Positions 35,101 through 43,830 of a DNA stretch of 64,000 bases are shown here, piece after piece. Numbering within the stretch: position 1 is the first letter of the stretch; each line of letters begins with the position of its first letter. The stretch lies in the NCBI RefSeq assembly GCF_029962835.1, contig NC_080583.1:620001-684000 (forward strand). Reading direction: 5' to 3'. This stretch comes from Magnolia sinica (taxonomy: Eukaryota; Streptophyta; Magnoliopsida; Magnoliales; Magnoliaceae). The notes under the pieces are model-generated. The model saw nothing but the letters and a program-made list of their open reading frames with translations. It did not search any database and was not told the origin of the DNA. The translations under genes and the position numbers were made by a program.

Positions 35101-38100
35101 GATTGATTCGCCATGCTCTATCGGTTCGAGCTTTTAGAGCAAGTGGTTAGTTGTCCTGCACAGCTGCATCAATAGGGCTCTTTAGATGTTTCACGATAGG
35201 TTCTTAGAATGTTGGGATATTGTATATTTGGTGCACGATGACATTATTTTATGTGATTCTTCTCTAGACTAAAGCACAATTATCAAATGAATCTTTTGAT
35301 GCTTGGAAGTAGTTTTAGGAATGTGGATAATTTTAGCAAGAGCTCTTTGGCCAGGGTGGTAATGGATGTTTTTGTTTTGATGCCTAGTACCCTTTATTCG
35401 AGCAAGGGGTGCAAAGCAGAGTTGTTGCCCCTAAAATATATGGGGCTTTCCCTAGGTACTAGCCCAAGGGTGGAGGCAACATGGCATCCCATAGTTGAAA
35501 TATTTGAGAAGACAAAGATTTCAAGACCCTTTGGTGTCTAGTTGTGTTGGTGACTCCGCAGAGGAAGGAACAACCGTTGCTTTTGGGATCTCTCTTCTCC
35601 TTCCTCCAAGGTGTTGGATTTGATCCTTTGTGATGTGGGAGACTAGTTTGTCTTCAATTTTCTGATCATTGTATTATTTATTCCCCTTTTGGCTTGTTAT
35701 AGTCAAGCTTGGGTGTTTGTTCTGTCTCGAATTGTATAGTTGGCTAGGTCGTGTTTTTTTTTTTTTTTTTTGAGTTGCATAGTCAGTTTTTGTAGTTTTT
35801 GTTTCTTTTTCTTTGCTTTTATGCCTTGTTTTCTTCTGTGCTGGGTTGCCTTTGGCTCCCTTTTAATAAAGCTCAATCTTAACAACCAAAAAACTTTTAT
35901 CTTCTTAAATCTTGATAAAGATGATTCTTGTTAATCTTCCAACTTTTTGGCTTTTGTTATCCGAAATTTTGATAAAGGTTGCTATGCTGCATGAGAAAAT
36001 TCAAATGGCTTAGAGATCGAGGAGGAAGGAGGTTTAGGGCATCACATGTTAAATGGTGATGGAGGATTTGATTTGAGTGAAGACCTTCGGAGATTGGTTA
36101 TTGCTATTAAATATGGGGAAAAAAAAAGAGGTTGGCTGCTAGGGGTGTGGTAAGAGGGAGGTGATTGTTCATTTGGAAGGCTATTTCCAAATTTAGGGAT
36201 GAGTCATGAGGTGTTGGCAGAACTTTTGCAAATGGAGTGAGGTTTGAGGATGTAGAGCATCTTCTTAGGGTGTTTGATGACGTCCACCTTTCTAGAAATG
36301 GGGTGGTCGACGAATTTTGGCATATAGACCTCATGGAATATATTATATTCTTTGCCAAAGATTTCCACAAAGCTATGCTTCCGGTGGCTGTTAATTGTCC
36401 ACATGCAATGGTTTAGGGTTTGTGTCCTCCTCATGTTGACAATTTCTTTTGTAGCATTATTGTGTACACGATTCTCAACCTTAATCACTTGCAATGGAGG
36501 AACTTCACACTCCACAACATATGCTTATGTTTTGCCAAGAAGTCGAGTCAGCTAATAGATTTATTCATTGTGTAGTGTCTAGGAAGATTTGGACCTTTTT
36601 TCACCTCTCCCATATGTCTTGGGCCCTTCCATCCTTGGTGGAGGACACGGTAAAAAGAATCAGTAATGTGCAGTAAGGGAGAGAAGATGCTAAAAGAAGA
36701 GAAAATCATGAGAATTGAGTGAAGAAAGAGATTTGCTTTATAGATTACCAAAGCACGAGTTTACTAGTTCAAAATGAGGATTGGATTGATGAAATTCATT
36801 TTCCCCTTGCCCCTTATATAAAACTGCCCAAAAAGACTCATTTACATCACTCTAGTCTCTAGGAAGCATGCTCATCCAATAATTACTTTGGGACCACGTG
36901 AAATTGCATAAATACCATACAAATTTGAAGCAAAATGGACCCAGAGCCCAAAAGGAATCCCACTAATAATTGTCCTAAGTAAACACCCTTTTCCCCATGA
37001 ATCTTTTCCCTTGCATAATGGGAAATGCAATGACACTTATTTCTCAACAATTTTCCAAGTGAAGAATGCCTGGACTCTACTTGGAATCTTTAAATTTGCC
37101 ACCCACACATGTCATTGCCAAGTTACACACATTGGGCCCATCACATCTTGCACATGTGGCCCACTTGTAGCAAAGGTGTGCCCCACTGTGTGCTACATCA
37201 CTTGGCGACGCAGATCGAGGCCCCCTATCAGTACTCCAAAAGCTATGAGGGGCCACTGGGTTTTTGTGTTATATCCACTCTTTCCATCTGTTGCACCACC
37301 TCATGTTAGGACATGAGCTCAAAAATCATTCAAATTCAAAACTCTAGTGGGCCACACCGCAAGAAATAGTAGGATTGAACACTAACCATTAGAACTTTTG
37401 TTGGGTCCATGAAAGTTTCGGACCAGGCTGATATTTGTTTTTTTTACTTTCATCCCAGTGGGAATGACCTTATGAATGGTTTGGATGGCATACTGGCACC
37501 ATGGTGGCTAGGAAAGTTTCAATAATGGGCGTTTCCATCCCCGTTGTTTCTTGTGGTTTGGCCCACTTGAGTTTTGGATTGGCCTCATTTTTGTGCTCAT
37601 GGCCTAACGTGAGCTGGAAACTTATGGAAGGAGTGGATGTCACAGGGACATCGTGGTGGGCCTCGCAGCTTGCTTTCAGAATCTTCCAATCATGTTCTTT
37701 TTAATGTAGTTATCGAGATCCAAGGTGGTTTCGAACTGGATCGGGTCCTTCCGAGTCCGAGTCAGATGAGTCTTAAAACCATGATGGCTAATGATTGGGT
37801 GTATAGGGGGTCCTTTGAAGTCTTAAGGGAAGAGTTTGATGGATGGCCTTCTGCAGTGATGTGAGACATCTGGTAGGAAAGAAATGGTAGAATCTTCAAT
37901 GGCTGATCTAGAACAAATCAAGTATTGCACTCCTTGCAAGTTGGTCTAGTGCGACAAAACAATTCACTGGGATAAGAACTGCAGATCCAGGTAATTGGAA
38001 TTTTTGGTCATTTAGAGTGCTCAATTGACAATCCAGTTGCACCCGCACGGGGTTTGGGTGAACGGCAAGCGTCGTGGGTGTGCTCCCCACAGACGCGAGT

Positions 38101-41100
38101 TCGATTCCCCTCCCCGGGATAACCCCATGCACGTGGTTTGCGGCTGATTGAGTGCATCTGTAGGGAATAGTTTTGCCTCAAAATGGGGCGGGGACACCCC
38201 GCTTCATAAAAAAAAAAGGGCAATCCAGTTGCCATCTCCATGGTCTTGTTCCCCTCCAAGCTTGTGTAAGTTAAATCTCGACCGTGGCTCCACGAGGACC
38301 CGGGAAATTTCCAGCATTTGTGGGGCTATCTGGGTTCCTCAGTGCGAGTTTGGCTTTCTTGGGGTCAATGCGTGTTTGATGCAATTCTTGGGAAGATAGT
38401 TGCAATTACAGTTACTGTGCCTCTCTTCAAGAATCACTTCTCAGGTCCTCGTACTATTGAAGCTGATTCTAGAAATGTGATGGTATGGGTTTCTTCTAGT
38501 AGATGTCTGGCTCCCTGGAAGTGGCATTCCCTGTAAATGGTATATTGAATGATCTGGGTTCTCTATCTACTGTTTTTCTCCGTGTGCCACGGGTCACCAA
38601 ATCTATCGCAGGCTTGATAGCAAAGGATTCCATCTAGTCCCCAGTATCCATCGTCTCTATAGAAAGCTATATTGTCTTTTTTCCCTTTAGTGTACATGGA
38701 ATCCACCAAGAAAAGAAATTGGATTCCCTTGACAAAACAGCTAAATTCTGGTCATAGATTAAAAAAAAATGGTGTTTCCCATGAGTTTTTTAATTCATAA
38801 ATGAAGAATACGGAATCACCATGCTGTATTACAATAAAATGAAAAGACAGCGACTATAAATTCCTCTTGCTAGCAAGGCTTTGAATTATTATTGGATGTT
38901 CCAACAAGTGCAATTTAAAGCCCAAGTGTAGGTGTCATTGCATATGATGAAACTGTGCATTGGAGGATGCAGTAGCTCAGAACTTGAAAGTTAGCTCAAG
39001 TGGTTGTTTGGCACCTTGGATTTTGATCAAAACTTGAGAATCTAAATCCAGGATTTTCAATCTCTTGAGATTTTCATTTTATCAGTTGTGTGTGGCAGCC
39101 TGGATTTTCAATACCGTGGAATCCAGAAACTGTAATTGGCAACCTGGATTTTCAAAAAGGTCTCTTCATATGGAGGAGGAGAGAGCAGTTCTGACAGTTG
39201 GAGAGGATTGAAAAGCCTTGGATTTTGTAACACACCTTTTAGCAAAGAATATAAAAGGGCTCCTTTTGAGGAATTTTGATCCTAGGTGGATTTGAAATCC
39301 ACCAAAATCCAAGGCTCCAAACACGACTTAGATTCAAAATTCAGGATTGAAAATCCTAGCTGCCCAAGTCCACGAAGCCAAACAACCATAAATCTAAAAC
39401 ATAGAAAGTATGCCATTCGGTTGCATGCATGGATAGTCAAAATAATCATATCATTTTCTGAGTGTTGTCACCATTATCTGATTTCATTGGATATCATTTA
39501 ATATAATCGTCCTCAAGCATCGTTTGGCCATTCTAATGTTTAGATAAAGCCAAAGGTGGGTACGGTATGTTTTGGATTAGCTGCTAGCCAAGGGGCACTT
39601 CTGCTGGCTGGAGGAGAAAAGGGAATGCGCTATGCAATGCCAAATGCACGCATCATGATACATCAACCGCAGAGTGGCTGTGGGGTATGTTTTAACCTTT
39701 GTGGCTGATTCTTTCTATCATGTCAGAAGTGTGTGATTGATAATAAAGTTGAAAACTGAACTCATCTAGTTACACTTGACAAACTGGCTCTTGTTTGTGC
39801 ATTTCCATTTGTAGGGTCATGTGGAGGATGTGAGGCGCCAAGTCAATGAAGCTGTTCAATCCCGCCATGTCAGTTTCTCCTCTAAAAACTCGCAAGTTTC
39901 AATTGTTGATGACTGATGCCGTTCATATTCTTTTTTCTGGTCACAATATTTAGTATGACAATCATTTACTTCAGCTAATTAGGATGTGTTTAGATGCTTG
40001 GTTGACCTCAATTGCAATTATCTAATTCAATATTGGAAGTAATGACATGACCAAAGCGACGCGGTGCCATGTAAGCTCAAAATGTTGACCCAACCTTTAA
40101 TTGCAATTCCATGCATTTCAACTTGCACCTGAAACAATTGCAATTTAGATGGGGGTGCTCCAGTGTACCGGTACCACTGTAAGCTTATGGTGGTACTGGG
40201 CAGTTGTCGGCCCACTTTATGTATTCACACCATCCAACCTGTCATCAGGTTCGTCACTCAAGAAAACCCCTAGCACCCACCCAAAACTTAGCCTGATCCA
40301 AACTAAGGTGGGCCACAACAAAGGGGACAACCTGGGAAGGAACGGCCACCCTCGAATTTCTCAAGAGCCTATCTGAGTCTCTTAACAGCCTGGATCTTTG
40401 TCCAACCCTTCATCTGGATTCTGGACTGGATGAAGGGGTCTGAATGGCGTTGATTATATATAAACAACATGGTGAACCCCCCTCACCCGTCAACATTGAG
40501 CATCCCCTCTATGTTCCCTTTGCTGTGGTCCATATGAGTTTTGGATCAGGCTGGGCTCTTAGGGGTTTTCTGAGAGGATGCATCTGGTGGAAGGGTTGGA
40601 TTCTGTGAACACATCACTGGGCCCCACATCTGCCCGGTACCACTGGAGTGACCCCTTCAAAATGTGGGGGACTTGTCTATAATTGGGATGTAGCTAGCCC
40701 TGCTTTGGACATCTCCTCTACTGTATTAAATAACAGTAGTTCAATTGAACCAAGCATCCTAACACAAAAGCAGCCTTCAATATTTACGCAGGGTAGGAAA
40801 ATCTGATTCTACTTGAGCTAATTAATACAAAAATCAGCCATTTCTACCCTTTTAGAACTGGATTTTGATGTGAGGTTTTGGAATTTTAAGATGTGTAATG
40901 TTCAAATGCATATTGTTCTACTCGGAATTTGCACATCTTGACTCTTGTTGGTCTCTGAGAGCCAAGTCTAAACTCCAATTTCATATACAGAGTCACAGAT
41001 GGCATGATTGTCATTGACTCAAACAAGTGAGGGGAAATTGGGAAGACGAATTTCAAGTCCTGCTTTTCAAACACTGCAATGAATTTATCACAGTCAAAAT

Positions 41101-41432
41101 CTTCTTATGCAGATTTTATTGAGCTTATAAGCAACCCTTTTCCTTACACTCTTACATGATATTTGATCTAGAAAATTGACCTAATGTATTCTGCCTTTAC
41201 TGGTCAACCTCTGGAGAAAGTACAACAATACACCGAAAGAGATCGCTTCTTCTCCACTGCCGAGGTATTATGTCTGCATGCCTGGTGAAAATAGCTCCTG
41301 CGCTCTTCGGAAATTAAATATCTGTTTTAATCAACCCGACATTGTTAAATTCCAAGTCTCACACTAAATATCTTGCCTTCTCAGGCTTTGGAGTTCGGAC
41401 TCATCGACGGGGTGCTGGAGACATTGTACTAG
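23017..41432 (+). CDS. CLPP6: ATP-dependent Clp protease proteolytic subunit 6, plastid (nuclear gene)
   Basis: Nine coding exons join in frame to 268 residues: 23017-23102, 23211-23254, 24186-24255, 25796-26000, 26154-26219, 39544-39684, 39815-39868, 41172-41264 and 41385-41432. All introns are GT-AG. The protein is a serine peptidase subunit of the stromal Clp core complex. Residues 1 to about 60 are rich in Ser, Ala and Arg, as in a plastid transit peptide. The mature part has [60 protein letters not shown], and [20 protein letters not shown] with the catalytic Ser near 172. MIHQPQSG holds the His near 197, and YTERDRFFS the Asp near 246. Length and sequence fit ClpP6 rather than the inactive ClpR subunits. 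A second in-frame ATG at 23029 is possible. Intron 5 is 13,324 bp and full of transposons. Confidence 0.93.
23103..23131 (+). repeat. (CT)n microsatellite at the first CLPP6 donor site
   Basis: The intron 1 donor reads AG|GTCTCTCTCT, so the splice site is the first step of a CT run of about 28 bp. Slippage here would alter the start of the intron but leave the GT intact. Confidence 0.85.
25250..25470. repeat. Fragment related to the GTAACGGCC element family
   Basis: Within CLPP6 intron 3 the text GGTGGCTGTAACAGACAACC, GGCCGTTATGGCCCTTGTAAC and CATCCTTGTAACGGTC resembles the ends of the element at 48395-49136. Borders are unclear. Confidence 0.4.
26880..27575 (+). pseudogene. LINE L2, 5' fragment of ORF2 (end of endonuclease, linker, start of RT)
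   Basis: Switching frames, the text reads as a decayed L1-type ORF2: [12 protein letters not shown] (endonuclease C-terminus, normally SDHNPI), then [47 protein letters not shown], and [20 protein letters not shown] just before the RT finger. It stops at about 27560 and resumes at 33998, because LINE L1 sits in between. Stops and frameshifts are frequent. It lies in the sense orientation within CLPP6 intron 5. Confidence 0.6.
27622..30276 (+). pseudogene. LINE L1 ORF1 protein (RRM and DUF4283-like), one in-frame stop
   Basis: From ATG at 27622 the frame has a single TAG at 27949-27951 and otherwise runs to TGA at 30274-30276. The stop falls within an RNA-recognition motif: [20 protein letters not shown] before it, [20 protein letters not shown] after it. 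A DUF4283-like region follows ([20 protein letters not shown] and [20 protein letters not shown]). The remaining 450 or so residues are polar and low in structure. Plant L1 ORF1 proteins bind the element RNA. The long open frame after a single stop suggests a fairly recent insertion. A frameshift near 28850 is possible because the text loses family likeness there. Confidence 0.75.
30273..33907 (+). pseudogene. LINE L1 ORF2 protein (endonuclease, reverse transcriptase, zf-RVT), broken
   Basis: The ATG at 30273 overlaps the ORF1 stop as ATGA. The endonuclease has [19 protein letters not shown] and [11 protein letters not shown]; its last motif reads SNHWP where SDHWP is expected. The reverse transcriptase has [66 protein letters not shown] and [10 protein letters not shown] (FADD at 32328-32339). 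The zf-RVT region is [20 protein letters not shown] with [20 protein letters not shown]. Breaks: TAG at 30360, 30636 and 31134; TAA at 32262; a frameshift near 32600-32620; TGA near 33233 and 33788. The end at 33905-33907 is TAA. The copy cannot make a full protein. Confidence 0.88.
33999..34580 (+). pseudogene. LINE L2, middle fragment (reverse transcriptase)
   Basis: The text picks up L2 where 27575 left off: [31 protein letters not shown] (from the [10 protein letters not shown] motif), [20 protein letters not shown], then CKLDMEK, a SILLNGSKK stretch, and a decayed [11 protein letters not shown] motif near 34500-34545. Several frameshifts are present. It ends at the TRIM insertion. Confidence 0.65.
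34605..34848 (+). repeat. TRIM left LTR
   Basis: This 244-bp repeat begins TGCGGGGGCATTTTTAGA and ends GTTAGTTGTCCTACA. It shares GAGTGGGGTGGC, GGGCCTGGGCTATGAGATAA and GATTGATT with the right LTR. Confidence 0.72.
34855..34871 (+). other. TRIM primer-binding site
   Basis: TGGTATCAGAGTGGGAG starts 6 bases after the left LTR. The first 11 bases match the classic plant initiator-Met tRNA primer-binding site. Confidence 0.75.
34908..35160 (+). repeat. TRIM right LTR
   Basis: This 253-bp repeat begins TGCATGGACATTTTCACA and ends GTTAGTTGTCCTGCA. It differs from the left LTR by substitutions and small indels, so the insertion is not recent. Confidence 0.72.
35165..35890 (+). pseudogene. LINE L2, 3' fragment (RT end, zf-RVT tail, 3' UTR)
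   Basis: Directly after the TRIM, L2 continues with [20 protein letters not shown] (from the YLGLPLG motif) and [11 protein letters not shown]. Next comes the C-terminal tail motif [20 protein letters not shown] near 35570-35630. A T-rich 3' region ends with AATAAAG near 35863. The coding text is broken by stops and indels. Confidence 0.6.
37262..37668. mobile_element. Fold-back MITE copy in CLPP6 intron 5
   Basis: It carries TATATCCACTCTTTCCATC, AGTGGGCCACACCGCAAGAAA, CAGGCTGATATTTG, ATGACCTTATGAATGG, TTTCTTGTGGTTTGGCCCAC and GGATTGGCCTCATTTTTGTGC. The right arm is the mirror of the left. It sits within LINE L3. Confidence 0.6.
38041..38220 (+). mobile_element. tRNA-derived SINE with 12-bp target duplication
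   Basis: Perfect direct repeats CAATCCAGTTGC flank it at 38029-38040 and 38221-38232. The body has an A-box-like TGGGTGAACGGCAAGCG near 38054, a B-box-like GAGTTCGATTCCCC near 38097-38110, and an A run near 38208-38217. A Pol III promoter, an A-rich tail and a target duplication of this length define a SINE. It lies inside LINE L3. Confidence 0.85.
39003..39395. mobile_element. Candidate MITE with TGGTTGTTTGGC ends
   Basis: The left end TGGTTGTTTGGCACCTTGGA faces GCCAAACAACCA at the right (about 39380-39391). Inside, GGATTTTCAATC near the left faces GATTGAAAATCC near the right. No matching target duplication was found. It lies near the end of CLPP6 intron 5. Confidence 0.5.
39985..40766. mobile_element. 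Nested MITE pair in CLPP6 intron 7
   Basis: The outer ends TGTGTTTAGATGCTTGGTT (39985) and, on the other strand, TGTGTTAGGATGCTTGGTT (ending 40766) are inverted repeats. A second inverted repeat lies within at about 40150-40660: GGTGGTACTGGGCAGTTGT and GGCCCACTT...TTCACACCATCCAACC on the left face GGTACCGGGCAGATGTGGGG and TTCACAGAATCCAACC on the right strand. The inner one resembles the fold-back family. Confidence 0.55.
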
Positions 41433-43560
41433 AATCTAAATGTTTCTATGGGAGTTGGCTACAGAGGCCAGATGGATGCCTCCAAGCTTCATGACAAAAC
41501 CCTACGCCCATCACTGCAGTCACTGTTATGGTGATTTTATTCTTTAATCTCCTGCAATTTGTAAGCTCAGAAATTAGGAGCAATCAATAGGCTAGAACAA
41601 CTCCATGGAATTTCAATAATCTCAAGCTCAATCTGTAATTTTGAGGTTTCACTGATATGAAAAATGGGTATGTTGTAGTCACGATTTAGTTGCCGATACC
41701 CTCTGTCTAGGTTGTTTAATTGTATTTTTGTTCTCCAAATCATATTGAAGAAATTGCAGAAGGCGTCTTTAGATCTGATTTTCTCAATTAACTGAGCTTC
41801 CTTGGTGCTTAAGTGGGATTTATGTGGCGAATGGTTTTCCCTTTTTTTTTTTCCCTCAATCAACTAAACAGCCTCCCGATCTTTGTGATAGTAGGTGGGC
41901 CTTGATTTCTAGAGCTGAAGAGGTGTTTCGTTGTGCCAACTGTTTCTCAGGGAAAGGGTTTTAATTGCAATTAAGAGAGGGGTTTAGGGGATAGATTTTC
42001 AATAAAATCATATTGAGATACTGTTTTCAAATAGAGTTGAGCATTTCTCGTCTTCTGGGATGTAGGCAGGTGGTTGCAGCCAACTGCTTGCAAGATTCTA
42101 AACGTCTGATCGGCTGAGATGGTTAAGGCAGGGTCAATGATCTTTGTCCCACTAGGTGTCGGAACATCCAACTTCTCATGTATCAATCAAGGAATCATAG
42201 TGTCCAATTTGCGTTGTTTCCATACGCCTGGGCCACATCCTCAAAATCTCTTAAGATTGAGAGATCCTGCTCGTTTAATATTTGGCTTATTTTCGGTTGA
42301 AATGTGGGTTGTTATTTTATTCTTTTCTCCACCGTCTATATTTGGGCCACGGAACAAGGGGTTGGAAAGTCCCAATCCAGAAAGTTTGGGGCATCTACCA
42401 CTAATATCGGGGCTGATTGGATCGCCAACCATGGTGCTACAACGGGAGTCCTTGCTGAATTATGTTGAGCCTTCCCAATTTGCAGAGTTTTATGCGGTGT
42501 AGCACTGTTGCCTGTGGGCCCATCGCTAGGTGATCCTGACTGTAGATTTGATGAGCCCCACATTGGATGAGAGATACCTGAAAAACCTCTCAGAGTGAAA
42601 GATCCAAACCTTCATTTGGTAGCTTTTCATATGGATGGTTATGATTTTTTATTTTTTATTTTTTAAATAGCAAAGTTCATGTTAGTAAGGCTAAAATATC
42701 TAATGGTTAGAGACCAGTATGATTGATATTTGTATACTTCCATCTATGATAGGGCCCACCAAGTGAAAGGTCAATATCATCGAACTGGGCCTGTTGCAAA
42801 TGTTGCATATTGGTAAATGGAAGGTGAAACTGTCCAAATAGGGGTGCCACATTGGGGCCTTTTTGGATGCCGCTGAACATTAGTGTCTCATTTTAGTCAA
42901 CTATAGTTATCTATTAGAGATCGTTTTTTTAGTAGGGATTAAAAGCTAATGAGCCACCACTTCTGTGAAAAATGATTCTTAGCAAATAATTAATATTAAC
43001 TAAAATGAGATAAACTCATTTTTAAGTGGTACCCAAACATGCCTTTCTTCTTCTTTCAATGCCTTGTAGAGAGGTTGGGAGAGATTTTTAAGAGGAGGTG
43101 GGAAAATGGAGTGTAGAGAGGTAGGGAGTGAAATCGGGAGAGATTTTTAAGGGGAGATGGAAAAATGGAGGGAAGCGAATCTAGACGGGAGAGCATGCTA
43201 CTTGCACTAAAAAAAGAGCAGGGGGAGAAGTAGGTAAAATCCAAACTGTTTGTCTACGTGGATAGATCCAAGCCATTGGTTTATAAGTATACAGATTTTG
43301 AAATTTCATTAATGTTTTTATCTATCTTAAAAATCTCATTTAATGTCTTGTAAAATCTTAAAGTCTCATAAAAACTAGTTAAATGAACAAAAATGTTCCC
43401 TTGCTTCCGAAGTTATATCGTAATAGAAATATGCAAAGATATATAGAAGGCACACTCCTCCATTTCCTATAATTAAACATGGTCGATCTGACCAAAATAT
43501 CTGCTGCAACACTCCTCACTGTAGATGTGCTTGATCGGTGACTTAAGTCATCTTCTCAAA
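41433..43560. other. CLPP6 3' flank and intergenic DNA
   Basis: The CLPP6 3' UTR probably ends near 41550, judging by the T/A-rich text TTTTATTCTTTAATCTCC. Beyond this I see no gene. A direct repeat of about 60 bp (GGGAGAGATTTTTAAG with a GGAAAATGGAG-like end) sits at about 43078-43170. Confidence 0.5.
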
Positions 43561-43564
43561 GAAG

Positions 43565-43830
43565 GATGCGGCGGCTCTACAGAAGGCAGGCGGATCTCCA
43601 GTTCGACACCATCTTCTGGAATGAGGATGAGACTAAGCAGGGGGTCACCCTTCCACTCAAAGTGCAGAAATTCATAGTTTAGATGCCAACTTCAACCCAA
43701 GGAAGATGCCAATGCAGTCTGTGACATTAGCCAAACACTTTCATGACCTATCGGAGAATCTAGCAAATGAAGTGACCAATGTTCTCTTATCATTCAAATC
43801 AATCGAGATTGACACTAATTTGATTTTATA
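43565..43830 (+). pseudogene. Unrecognised coding-like fragment with a frame change
   Basis: From ATG at 43565 the text reads RRLYRRQADLQFDTIFWNED and ends at TAG near 43679. In another frame it continues DANFNPRKMPMQSVTLAKHF and DLSENLANEVTNVLLSF to TAA near 43830. The amino-acid composition looks like real protein, but I do not recognise the family. It may be a retro-copied or captured exon; it may also be chance. Confidence 0.25.

Larger units (their letters stand above)
34605..35160 (+). mobile_element. TRIM (terminal-repeat retrotransposon in miniature)
   Basis: Two direct repeats of about 250 bp (34605-34848 and 34908-35160) start TGC and end GTTAGTTGTCCT(A/G)CA. Between them are only 59 bp. 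These hold TGGTATCAGAGTGGGAG at 34855-34871, matching the plant primer-binding site TGGTATCAGAGC for initiator tRNA-Met. No protein frame exists. The whole thing is 556 bp and sits inside LINE L2. No 5-bp target duplication was found, and some similarity extends a few bases upstream of each repeat, so the exact edges may shift by about 10 bp. Confidence 0.75.
36000..38700 (+). pseudogene. LINE L3, decayed 3' half (zf-RVT and RNase H)
   Basis: Coding relics appear in order: [18 protein letters not shown] (near 36080-36135), [20 protein letters not shown] (zf-RVT, near 36530-36590), ERNGRIFNG near 37875-37905, then an RNase H region at about 38235-38660 with [20 protein letters not shown] and [21 protein letters not shown] fold-back MITE (37262-37668) and a SINE (38041-38220) interrupt it. 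Plant L1 elements with a C-terminal RNase H domain are known. This copy is separate from L2, whose own tail ends at about 35890. Confidence 0.6.

Noticed and set aside
38041-38125. Possible tRNA gene (TGGGTGAACGG and GTTCGATTCCCC)
   Set aside because: No cloverleaf closes, and the unit has an A run and a 12-bp target duplication, so it is a SINE.
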